NCBI GenBank assembly: GCA_964492715.1
Contig: CAZBLK010000014.1
Coordinates: 1-64,000 of the forward strand
Direction of reading: 5' to 3'
Length of the DNA stretch: 64,000 nt
DNA from: CAZBLK01 sp964492715
GTDB taxonomy: Bacteria > Bacillota > Clostridia > Lachnospirales > WRBF01
The notes under the pieces: model-generated
What the model was told of the DNA's origin: nothing
Seen by the model: the letters and a program-made list of their open reading frames with translations, nothing else
The model's database searches: none
Shown: positions 35,121 through 43,153 of the stretch, piece after piece
How positions within the stretch are numbered: the first letter of the stretch is position 1
Layout of the letters: each line of letters begins with the position of its first letter
Program-made: the position numbers and the translations under genes

Positions 35121-36377
35121 TCACACAGCTTCAATTTTTACTGTAACATTTTCTGCCGCCATAACCTTTTTAAGCATGTCACCGATAATTTTTGCTTTTT
35201 CCATTTCGCCAGGGGTTATTATGCGGCTTTTATGGTTGAAAACTCGCTCGCCGTCAGCGTAAACACGAACATAGCTATTTTTATAAACGGCGTCAGAGCG
35301 GAACTTAATTTCAAGTGCTTCTGGCTGTTCCGACTTATCGATAAGCTGTGGAACGGTGTATCTTACTCCGCTTTCAGCTAAAACTTTTGTAAGCTTCTTT
35401 TCTGTTTTGTTTCCACGAACATATTTTGCCGCACTTTTTGCGGCTTCCAACGCTTCCATTGAAACGTTATCAACCAAGTCGTGTACATGTAGTACATTTC
35501 CGCACGCAAATATGCCTTCTATGTCAGTTTGCATTGTGTTGTCAACAACAGCACCACCTGTTACATGCGATAAAGTTATTCCTGCACCTCTTGTAAGCTC
35601 GTTTTCTGGAATAAGCCCAACTGAAAGTAAAATTGTGTCGCAAGAAATGTATTCCTCTGTTTCTTTAATGGGCTTTCGGTTTTCGTCTACTTTTGCAATG
35701 GTAACGCCTGTAACACGCTCCTTGCCGAAAATGTTTGTAATTGTACTGCTATATTTTAACGGAATGTCGTAGTCGTCAAGGCATTGCACAATGTTTCTTT
35801 TTAAGCCGCTTGAATAAGGCATAAGTTCTAAAACACATTTCACCTTTGCGCCCTCAAACGTCATTCTGCGTGCCATAATAAGCCCAATGTCGCCAGAGCC
35901 TAAAATGACAACCTCTTTTCCAACGTTATGTCCTTTTATGTTTACAAGCTCTTGCGCTGTTCCTGCTGCAAAAATGCCAGCACAACGCTCGCCCGGAATG
36001 TTAATTGCGCCACGTGGGCGTTCACGGCAGCCCATTGCAAGAATAACCGCCTTCGCCTTAATTTCGGTTACACCATCTGTTGACAAAACAGTAACAACTT
36101 TGTCCGACGAAATATTTAAAACCATTGCTTTAAGCATGTAAGGAATATTGTATTCATTTACCTTTTCAATAAGACGTTGGGCGTACTCTGGGCCCGTAAG
36201 CTCCTCTTTGAAAAAGTGAAGCCCAAAGCCATTGTGTATACACTGGTTAAGAATACCTCCAAGTTCCTGGTTGCGCTCTATTATTAAAACGTTTCCAGCG
36301 CCTTCCTCGTATGACCCAATGGCGGCAGAAAGCCCAGCCGGACCACCGCCTATAATTAGCACATCAACATTTTTCAA
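35121..36377 (-). CDS. FAD/NAD(P)-binding oxidoreductase of the glycerol operon
   Basis: A pyridine nucleotide-disulfide-type flavoprotein. The FAD site is IIGGGPAGLSAAIGSYEEG at the N-terminus. GGILNQCIHNGFG near residue 40 is characteristic of the subset linked to glycerol-3-phosphate dehydrogenase, and a second nucleotide site reads ILGSGDIGLIMARR near residue 148. GIFACGNVLHVHDLVDNVS near residue 285 is the second FAD segment. It likely passes electrons between GlpA and NAD or another carrier. The TTG at 36377 has GGGGTGA upstream and avoids overlap; a GTG three codons earlier is possible. It lies between the DUF1667 gene and the glpA-like gene. Confidence 0.9.
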   Translation of the reverse strand: MKNVDVLIIGGGPAGLSAAIGSYEEGAGNVLIIERNQELGGILNQCIHNGFGLHFFKEELTGPEYAQRLIEKVNEYNIPYMLKAMVLNISSDKVVTVLSTDGVTEIKAKAVILAMGCRERPRGAINIPGERCAGIFAAGTAQELVNIKGHNVGKEVVILGSGDIGLIMARRMTFEGAKVKCVLELMPYSSGLKRNIVQCLDDYDIPLKYSSTITNIFGKERVTGVTIAKVDENRKPIKETEEYISCDTILLSVGLIPENELTRGAGITLSHVTGGAVVDNTMQTDIEGIFACGNVLHVHDLVDNVSMEALEAAKSAAKYVRGNKTEKKLTKVLAESGVRYTVPQLIDKSEQPEALEIKFRSDAVYKNSYVRVYADGERVFNHKSRIITPGEMEKAKIIGDMLKKVMAAENVTVKIEAV

Positions 36378-36382
36378 GTTAG

Positions 36383-37828
36383 TCACCCCTTTGCTATAAT
36401 TTTGCTATTGCCGCCGAATTTTGTAATTTCCTCTATAGAAGTACTGTGCTCGGCAGCAAGAATTTCCATTACCTTTGAGCTGCAAAAACCACCTTGGCAA
36501 CGTCCCATACCTGCACGAGTGCGGCGTTTTACACCGTCTACTGTTGTTGCACCAAGAGGTCTTCTTATAGCTTCCAAAATTTCACCTTCTGTAACTGTTT
36601 CACATCGGCATACAATTTTGCCGTATGAATTGTTTTTTCTTATAAGGTTGTTTTGTTCATCTAATGAAAGTTCACGGAAAATTGTAATAGCCCTACGCTC
36701 TTTAATGAACCCTTTGTTTTCCTCAGGCTGTAAAATTTCTGCAATCATTCCTGTAATCATTTTTGCAATTGCTGGGGCAGAGCTTAGCCCTGGTGAGTTT
36801 ATGCCAATTGCATTTACAAAGCCCTTAGCATCTTCTGGTTGTTCGATTATAAAGTCATCAGAACCTTTTACGCAAGCCCTCAAGCCAACAAATGATGTTA
36901 TAATACCCCCTTGAGGAAAGGCGTTAAGCGACTTTTTGGCTGTTTCCATTATTTTTTCAAGCGTTTCGCCATGAGTTGACTTGTCGAGCTTATCTTCTGT
37001 GTCTTCGGCACTTGGGCCAAAAATTAAGTTGTTATGTGTTGTTGGTGTGACTAAAACACCTTTTCCCATTGGTGTTGGAACTTGAAAAACAGTAGCGTTT
37101 ATAAAACCTGCTGAAGCTTTGTCAAAAAGCATGTATTCACCTTTTCGTGGATAAACTTCATATTTCTTTTCAGACACAAAGTTGCTCATTACATCAGCAA
37201 AAAGCCCAGCGGCATTTACAACAGTTTTTGTTAAAAATTCACCTCTGTTTGTTTTAATTTTATAACAAGTATCACTTTCTGCATTTTTATTTTCGAGTTT
37301 TTCTATGTGTGTAACTTCTGTTTCATGGCTAAATTTAACTCCGTTTGCATAGGCATTTTCAGCAAAAGCAAGTGTTGCCTCGTATGGTGAAATAATTGCT
37401 CCCAGGGGAGAATAAACTGCGGCTGTTATGTTTTGACTTAAATTTTTTTCGAGATTAAGCACTTGCTCTTTTTTAATAATTGAAATGCCCTCAACACCGT
37501 TCTGCACACCTTTTTCATAAACCATTTCAAGTAGGCTTAGTTCGTTTTCAGAAAACGCAAGCACAAGTGAACCGTTTTGCTTATATGGAATTTGAAGCTC
37601 GCTGCAAAGCTTACCAAACATTTTGCTTCCTTCTAAATTTAACCTTGCTTTAAGGCTTCTGGGCGTGCAATCGTGACCTGCGTGTACAATTCCGCTGTTT
37701 GCCTTTGACGCACCGCATGAAAGTTCGGTTTCTTTTTCCAAAACCTGCACTTCTAGCTTAAACTTAGAAAGCTCGTAAGCAACTGCACTTCCAACAATAC
37801 CTCCACCAATTATAACAACATCAAACAT
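36383..37828 (-). CDS. glpA: Glycerol-3-phosphate dehydrogenase-like FAD protein (GlpA type) with BFD-like domain
   Basis: A 481-residue DAO-type flavoprotein that oxidises glycerol-3-phosphate to dihydroxyacetone phosphate in this context. The FAD motif is VIIGGGIVGSAVAYELSK at the start, followed by KETELSCGASKANSGIVHAG. Near residue 405 begins a BFD-like iron-sulfur domain with CRCETVTEGEI and, 30 residues later, CQGGFC, giving four cysteine ligands. It is the first gene of the operon; the next gene follows within a few bases. The promoter-proximal leader carries a terminator-like hairpin. Confidence in the flavoprotein family is high and in the exact substrate somewhat lower. Confidence 0.9.
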   Translation of the reverse strand: MFDVVIIGGGIVGSAVAYELSKFKLEVQVLEKETELSCGASKANSGIVHAGHDCTPRSLKARLNLEGSKMFGKLCSELQIPYKQNGSLVLAFSENELSLLEMVYEKGVQNGVEGISIIKKEQVLNLEKNLSQNITAAVYSPLGAIISPYEATLAFAENAYANGVKFSHETEVTHIEKLENKNAESDTCYKIKTNRGEFLTKTVVNAAGLFADVMSNFVSEKKYEVYPRKGEYMLFDKASAGFINATVFQVPTPMGKGVLVTPTTHNNLIFGPSAEDTEDKLDKSTHGETLEKIMETAKKSLNAFPQGGIITSFVGLRACVKGSDDFIIEQPEDAKGFVNAIGINSPGLSSAPAIAKMITGMIAEILQPEENKGFIKERRAITIFRELSLDEQNNLIRKNNSYGKIVCRCETVTEGEILEAIRRPLGATTVDGVKRRTRAGMGRCQGGFCSSKVMEILAAEHSTSIEEITKFGGNSKIIAKG

Positions 37829-37845
37829 AAAACCGCCTCCTTTAT

Positions 37846-37883
37846 CTAAGAACTTGTATTTTTATATTAAAACAAGTTCTTAG
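37846..37883 (-). repeat. Inverted repeat in the leader of the glycerol operon
   Basis: A perfect 12-bp stem (CTAAGAACTTGT, 14-base loop) lies eight bases before the ribosome binding site of the glpA-like gene. It could limit access to that site or be a degraded family B end, whose motif AGAACCTGT it resembles. Confidence 0.5.
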
Positions 37884-37899
37884 TTCTAAAAAACAAAAA

Positions 37900-37942
37900 G
37901 AGATACTAAGAAAAACCTTGAAAAGGTCAGTCCTAACATCTC
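37900..37942 (-). terminator. Leader terminator (attenuator) of the glycerol operon
   Basis: On the minus strand, a 43-base imperfect hairpin begins GAGATGTTAGGA and ends CTTAGTATCTC. It is followed by TTTTTGTTTTTT, a typical intrinsic terminator. It lies upstream of the glpA-like gene rather than after a gene, so it is probably an attenuator. In Bacillus subtilis, glp leaders of this kind are read through with the antiterminator GlpP and glycerol-3-phosphate; no glpP is in this window. Confidence 0.65.
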
Positions 37943-38053
37943 ATAATTTCAACAGGATATTAAATTGTATAAGTTGCACAACTATTGTTTAATTATATTA
38001 TCACTGTTAAGCACATGTGTCAATGGTTTTTTAAAATAAATAAAGAAATAAAT

Positions 38054-38308
38054 TAGGGCGTGTTCATATTTTATATTAAAAGCAGTTCAAATTCAACTTG
38101 TGTTGAGTATTAATTCTATGCTTCTTTATTAACCTCCATTTTAAAAGACTTTTAATGTAAGTTTAAATAGAATTTGTATAGCAAAAATCGTACCCATGTT
38201 GACATTTTGTATTAATTGTATTACACTCAAAAATAGATAAATCTTAACATTAGTAATAATATTTTTATAGGCAAAAATATGGTACAGCTTGTATGTGAAC
38301 ACACCTTA
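38054..38308. repeat. Possible diverged family A element
   Basis: Ends TAGGGCGTGTTCAT and GTGAACACACCTTA match the family A ends as an inverted pair, but the 255-base interior does not match the others and folds poorly. It lies upstream of the second chemoreceptor gene. Confidence 0.4.
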
Positions 38309-38380
38309 AAGCCCTTGTGTAAGCGTGTAAAACAAAACACTAGCTTTAAAATAATATGCAGAGGTGGTTTTTAAGTCGAA

Positions 38381-40537
38381 ATGCTAAAAAATATTAAAAT
38401 AGCAACTAGATTTAAACTAGCTTTTTCGGTGATTTATGGTTTTACTATCCTTGTAGCAATTATTGCTATTTTTACTATGCGTGATATTGCTGAAACAAAT
38501 GAAGAATCTATTAAACTAGTTACAGAGCCTCTTGTTTTAATTGGGCAATTTGCCAACGGAGTAGACAGGCTGCATTATGAAGAAGGCGACGCTACTAAGT
38601 TTAGTGGCACGGTTTCACAGCTTAAAATCTTGCTTGAAAGCGTAAAAACAACATATGAAGAGAACGCTATGCAAAATACAGAAGAATACAAAGATATAAT
38701 CGCTTTAATTAATACATTTTACGATTATTCAAGCTCTGTATCAAGTAAAGAAAATCAATTGGAGACTTTAGAAAAAAGCGAAGAAACCATTGCTCTTGTT
38801 GACAAAATATTACTAGAACTAAAGAATCACTCTAATGAGCATTTTTTGGAAAACCGCTCCAGTGAAAACATTTCAACACTTGCCTTTGTATTATTAATTT
38901 TGGTTGGGTTGCAACTTACCATGCTTATATATCGTTCACTGCTTAGGGGTATAATTTTGCCGCTAGTTGAAATTGCTGATGCTGCAGAAGAAATAGCTCA
39001 AGGCAACCTTACTGTACGCATTAAATATCAGTCTACAAACAACATAGGCATGGTGGCTAAAAACCTTACTAGGGTTGTAAACACACTGTGCGATTTAATT
39101 CTTGACATAGATAACCTAGTTAAACTTCAAAATGATGGTGAAATGTCTGCAAGAATAAACAGCCAAAAATATGAAGGTGCTTATTCGTCTATAACCGAAG
39201 GTATTAACGAGATGGTCTCCTCTTATGTTGACATGACCAACGAAGTAATTGAATGTGCGCAGAACTTTGAGCAGGGCAATTTTAACATTTATATTCCTAC
39301 ATATTCAGGTGATAAAGAGCGAGCAAGCATAGCTTTTAACAAGCTAAGCCTTAACCTTAAAAGCATTAGCGAGGACATTAACAGCCTCGTTTATTCTGCT
39401 GCACATGGCAACCTTTCTGCAAGGGCTGATGAAAACAAATATGATGGTGACTGGGCTTCCATTATTACAACACTTAATAATCTTCTTAACGTTATTATTG
39501 CACCTATTAATGAATCTGCTATTGTGCTTTCTGAAATATCGAAGGGCAACTTGAACACAGAAGTGACAGGAAACTTTGAAGGCGATTTTTCAATTATAAA
39601 GGATTCCCTCAACAGCACAATTTCATTTATAAAGTCTTATATTTCAGAAGTATCATATATTCTTAACAAAATTGCTGCAAACGACCTTAGCACTTCTATT
39701 ACAAGGGATTATGTGGGCGATTTTAAAGAAATTAAGCAGTCGATAAACATGATAATCGGCAAACTTAACATAGTAATGCGTGATATTAAAAATATGTCAC
39801 TTCGCATTTCTGCTGGTTCAGATGAAATGATGACATCAAGCGAGTCTCTTGCTGATGCCTCAAGCAGGCAAGCGGGGTCTATTGGTGCACTTACAGAGAT
39901 GATAGACAACATTAACAGCAAGCTTGCACTTACATCAAAGAGCGCACAAAATGCAGAAAATTATGCAGACTATGCCCATTCAAACGCTATGAACGTAGAC
40001 TATAAAATGCGTGAAATGGTTGAGGCTATATATGAAATTAGAAAGTCTTCATTAGATATACGAAATGTAATTAAAACCATTGAGGATATTGCTTTTCAGA
40101 CAAGCATACTGTCGCTAAACGCTTCTATAGAAGCGGCAAGGGCAGGTGAAAAGGGCAGAGGGTTTGCAGTTGTTGCTGATGAAGTTGGTCAGCTTGCAAA
40201 AAAAAGCAGCGATGCCGTGGAAACTACAACGGTGCTTATAGAAAATTCGTCTTCTAAGGTAGTTCAAGGTGTTAAAATTGCCGATGAAACTGCCAAAATT
40301 TTACAAAGTATTGTAGCTGACATAAACAACATTAGAAGCACTGCCTCAGAAATAAGCAACTCTGCCCAAGAACAAGTGGAAGAAATGACAAGAATTAGCA
40401 TTGATGTTGAAAACATCTCAACACTTACAACCGAAAATTTATCAATATCCGAAGAAAGTGCTGCCTGTGCAACGGAATTTTCTGCCGAAGCGGATTCTCT
40501 TAGACACACTGCTGAAGCATTCATTTTGGAAGATTAG
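38381..40537 (+). CDS. Methyl-accepting chemotaxis protein
   Basis: A membrane chemoreceptor of 718 residues. A first helix (about 13-35) and second helix (about 165-185) enclose a small outer domain of some 130 residues. A HAMP domain and repeated HAMP-like units follow, then the signalling tip NASIEAARAGEKGRGFAVV near residue 580. The ATG at 38381 has GAGGTGG about 12 bases upstream, somewhat long. It ends eight bases before feoA, so receptor and iron-transport genes appear to share a transcript. A role in taxis towards iron or a redox signal is possible but is inferred only from position. Confidence 0.92.
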   Translation: MLKNIKIATRFKLAFSVIYGFTILVAIIAIFTMRDIAETNEESIKLVTEPLVLIGQFANGVDRLHYEEGDATKFSGTVSQLKILLESVKTTYEENAMQNTEEYKDIIALINTFYDYSSSVSSKENQLETLEKSEETIALVDKILLELKNHSNEHFLENRSSENISTLAFVLLILVGLQLTMLIYRSLLRGIILPLVEIADAAEEIAQGNLTVRIKYQSTNNIGMVAKNLTRVVNTLCDLILDIDNLVKLQNDGEMSARINSQKYEGAYSSITEGINEMVSSYVDMTNEVIECAQNFEQGNFNIYIPTYSGDKERASIAFNKLSLNLKSISEDINSLVYSAAHGNLSARADENKYDGDWASIITTLNNLLNVIIAPINESAIVLSEISKGNLNTEVTGNFEGDFSIIKDSLNSTISFIKSYISEVSYILNKIAANDLSTSITRDYVGDFKEIKQSINMIIGKLNIVMRDIKNMSLRISAGSDEMMTSSESLADASSRQAGSIGALTEMIDNINSKLALTSKSAQNAENYADYAHSNAMNVDYKMREMVEAIYEIRKSSLDIRNVIKTIEDIAFQTSILSLNASIEAARAGEKGRGFAVVADEVGQLAKKSSDAVETTTVLIENSSSKVVQGVKIADETAKILQSIVADINNIRSTASEISNSAQEQVEEMTRISIDVENISTLTTENLSISEESAACATEFSAEADSLRHTAEAFILED

Positions 40538-40545
40538 GGGGACTT

Positions 40546-40776
40546 ATGGAAAATTCATTGTTAGACTTAAATGAGGACGAAGCGGGTATCATTACAAAAA
40601 TTGATGTTTCTGGTGCAAGCAGAAAAATACTAATGGATATTGGTCTTGTTGAAGGCACAAAAATAACCGTAAGAAATAAAGCTCCCTTTAACGGTTCTAT
40701 AAATGTAACAGTAGGCGGCGGCAATTTAAGCATACGACAGCAAGATGCTCGTCAAATTTTTGTAGCAAAGGAGTAA
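40546..40776 (+). CDS. feoA: Ferrous iron transport protein A
   Basis: A 76-residue SH3-like protein that supports FeoB. It shows the family pattern GASRKILMDIGLVEGTKITV, then VTVGGGNLSIRQQDARQIFV. It is placed five bases before feoB and directly after the chemoreceptor gene, with AGGGGG before its ATG. Confidence 0.92.
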   Translation: MENSLLDLNEDEAGIITKIDVSGASRKILMDIGLVEGTKITVRNKAPFNGSINVTVGGGNLSIRQQDARQIFVAKE

Positions 40777-40780
40777 ATGT

Positions 40781-42766
40781 ATGCGATTTCTTTTGGTTGG
40801 CAACCCAAACTGTGGCAAAACAACTGTTTTTAACAGGCTCACTAAAAGCAACGCCAAAGTTGGAAACTGGGCAGGTGTGACTGTTGAAAAAAGGATAGGC
40901 CATTACAAAGAGCTAGATGATAACATTGAAATCATTGACCTTCCAGGCATATATTCTCTTTCGCCTTACAAAGAGGACGAAGTAATTGCAAGAAATGCAA
41001 TTCTTAAAGATAAAGCAGATGCTCTTATAAATGTTATTGACGCTACAAACCTTGAACGTAGCCTATACTTGACTACACAACTAATTGAGCTTTCAATCCC
41101 TGTTGTGCTGGCAATTAATATGATGGACGAAATACAGGCATCGGGTTCACGAATTGACATTGATACAATAAGCAAAGCGCTTTCTGTTCCTGTAGTTCCA
41201 ATTAAAGCAAAAGAGGGTGAAGGTCTTGACAAGTTAATTCATGTTGCAAAAAAAGAAACGGAAAATTGCAAGGCAAACAGCGTTCTTTTAAAAACCGAAT
41301 TAGCTGAAAAGATTTTTTCTATAGAAAAACTTCTTTCAAAAATAACACAAAACAACGTACTGTTTTCAGCAATTAAGCTTATGGAGGACGATTCTCTTGT
41401 AAAGCAGGATATGTATTTAGCACCAATGCTAGAAATAGATATTGTCGGCGTTATATCAAGCCATAAAGGTAATTTACCCGATGATATAATACGACACCGT
41501 CATAGTTTTGCAAGGAAGCTTGTTGAAGGTGTATACATAAAAGGAACTAAATCAAAAGAAGAACAGCGTACAGAAAAGTATGACAATATTCTTTTGCACA
41601 AGTTTTATGCAGTTCCTTTATTTTTGTTTATAATGTTTGTAATTTTTCAAATTACATTTGGGTCTATTGGAAGCACTCTTTCAGATTTGATAGATATAAC
41701 CTTTTCAGAATATATTAACCCTATGGCGGCGGCGGCACTTTCAAGCATGGGCACTGCCGATTGGCTTGTAAGCCTTATTACTGATGGTATACTTGTAGGC
41801 ATTGGTACTGTTTTAACATTTATGCCTCAAGTTGTATTATTGTTTTTGCTTCTTTCTATTTTAGACGACTTTGGCTACACAGCAAGAACTGCTTTTATTA
41901 TGGAAGCTTTGCTTAATAAAATAGGTTTAACAGGTCAATCATTCATACCTATGCTTATGGGGTTTGGCTGTAGCGTTCCTGCAATAATGGCTTCACGCTC
42001 ACTTCAAAGCGAAAAAGACAGAAGGCTTACAATTATGATTACGCCATTTATGTCGTGTTCGGCAAGGCTTCCTGTTTATGCGGTTTTTGCAACAGCAATT
42101 TTTGCTAATTTAAGTGGGCTAGTTGTTTTTTCGCTTTATTTGCTTGGAGTAATTGTGTCTATTATTACTGGACTAATATTAAGCAAAACAGTTTTTAAAA
42201 ATGATTTAACAACAAATGTTCTTGAGCTACCAAAGTACAGACGTCCATCGTTTAGAAGTATAGTGTTCAGAGTGTTAAATAAAAGCAAGGATTTTATATT
42301 GCGTGCAGGGACAATAATGTTTATAGCGTCTGTCATAATTTGGTTTTTCCAAACCTTTAACATTTATTTTGAATTTGCCGCAGATAATTCTACTAGTATG
42401 TTTGCTGATTTAGGGCGTTTTATAGCCCCAATATTTGCTCCTCTTGGGTTTGGAAACTGGCAAGCTTCTGTTGCACTTTTAACTGGTGTAATAGCTAAGG
42501 AAGCAGTTGTTGCTACTTTAGCAGTTTTGTACAGTGCGGGAACGGATGCTTCTCTTATTGAGACCATTGGGCAGAGTTTTACCCCAGTTGCAACTTATGC
42601 TTATTTGGTTTTTGTACTGCTCTACACGCCTTGCCTTTCTGCCATTTCTGTAATGGCTAGAGAGTTAAATTCAGTTAAGTGGACATTATTTTCAATACTC
42701 TTTCAAACATTTTTGGCCTGGTTTATTTCTTTGATTGTTTTCCAAATAGGTTCTTTGTTTGTTTAA
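40781..42766 (+). CDS. feoB: Ferrous iron transporter FeoB
   Basis: Imports Fe(II) across the membrane. The N-terminal G domain has GNPNCGKTTVFNRLT at residues 7-21, GVTVEKR, DLPGIYSLSP and NMMDE. The membrane part begins near residue 280 and includes the gate-type sequences MGFGCSVPAIMASR near residue 400 and SCSARLPVYAVFA near 430. Length 661 is typical of clostridial FeoB. It forms an operon with feoA. A Fur-controlled promoter would be expected upstream of the chemoreceptor, but I cannot point to a clear Fur box. Confidence 0.96.
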   Translation: MRFLLVGNPNCGKTTVFNRLTKSNAKVGNWAGVTVEKRIGHYKELDDNIEIIDLPGIYSLSPYKEDEVIARNAILKDKADALINVIDATNLERSLYLTTQLIELSIPVVLAINMMDEIQASGSRIDIDTISKALSVPVVPIKAKEGEGLDKLIHVAKKETENCKANSVLLKTELAEKIFSIEKLLSKITQNNVLFSAIKLMEDDSLVKQDMYLAPMLEIDIVGVISSHKGNLPDDIIRHRHSFARKLVEGVYIKGTKSKEEQRTEKYDNILLHKFYAVPLFLFIMFVIFQITFGSIGSTLSDLIDITFSEYINPMAAAALSSMGTADWLVSLITDGILVGIGTVLTFMPQVVLLFLLLSILDDFGYTARTAFIMEALLNKIGLTGQSFIPMLMGFGCSVPAIMASRSLQSEKDRRLTIMITPFMSCSARLPVYAVFATAIFANLSGLVVFSLYLLGVIVSIITGLILSKTVFKNDLTTNVLELPKYRRPSFRSIVFRVLNKSKDFILRAGTIMFIASVIIWFFQTFNIYFEFAADNSTSMFADLGRFIAPIFAPLGFGNWQASVALLTGVIAKEAVVATLAVLYSAGTDASLIETIGQSFTPVATYAYLVFVLLYTPCLSAISVMARELNSVKWTLFSILFQTFLAWFISLIVFQIGSLFV

Positions 42767-42826
42767 AAACAGGCACTAATACAACGGTTTATTATTACCC
42801 CCTAAAACACTACGACCCACCGTACT

Positions 42827-42883
42827 CAAACAGAGTATAACCCCTACTCCAAGCCTTATGGAGTAAAGGTTATACGCTGTTTG
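42827..42883. repeat. Long imperfect hairpin downstream of feoB
   Basis: Arms of 25 bases (42827-42851 and 42859-42883, starting CAAACAG) pair with one mismatch and two wobbles around a 7-base loop. There is no T tail. It may be a palindromic repeat or act as a 3' stabiliser or weak terminator of feoB. Confidence 0.6.
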
Positions 42884-42953
42884 CAGTTTGCTTTGAGCTT
42901 AAACTATTAACCTACTTTGTAAGCTCTCATACATTGAGATAGGAAACACTGGC

Positions 42954-43052
42954 TATAACAATTCCACTTTTTAATGATATTGGCAGATGAGCCAAACGCC
43001 CAGTCGTTTAGCTTTTTACCGATAGGCAATTTTTATTAAAAAAATTGCTATA
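42954..43052. repeat. Family C palindromic repeat, copy 3
   Basis: Ends TATAACAATTCCA and AAAATTGCTATA, with an inner GCCAAACG...CGTTTAGC pair matching the inner arms of the copy at 57979-58083. A lone family A end (TAGGGCGTGT at 43054) abuts its right side. Confidence 0.55.
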
Positions 43053-43153
43053 TTAGGGCGTGTAATATTTTTATAAATAAACAGAAAAACCTATTGATAA
43101 TATTGTTTAATATATTTATAATTAAAACAATTTAAAAGTACAGGAGGAGTTTC

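Noticed and set aside
36402..36914. 170-codon frame antisense to the glpA-like gene
   Set aside because: Mirror of a well-supported flavoprotein gene, with no start signal.
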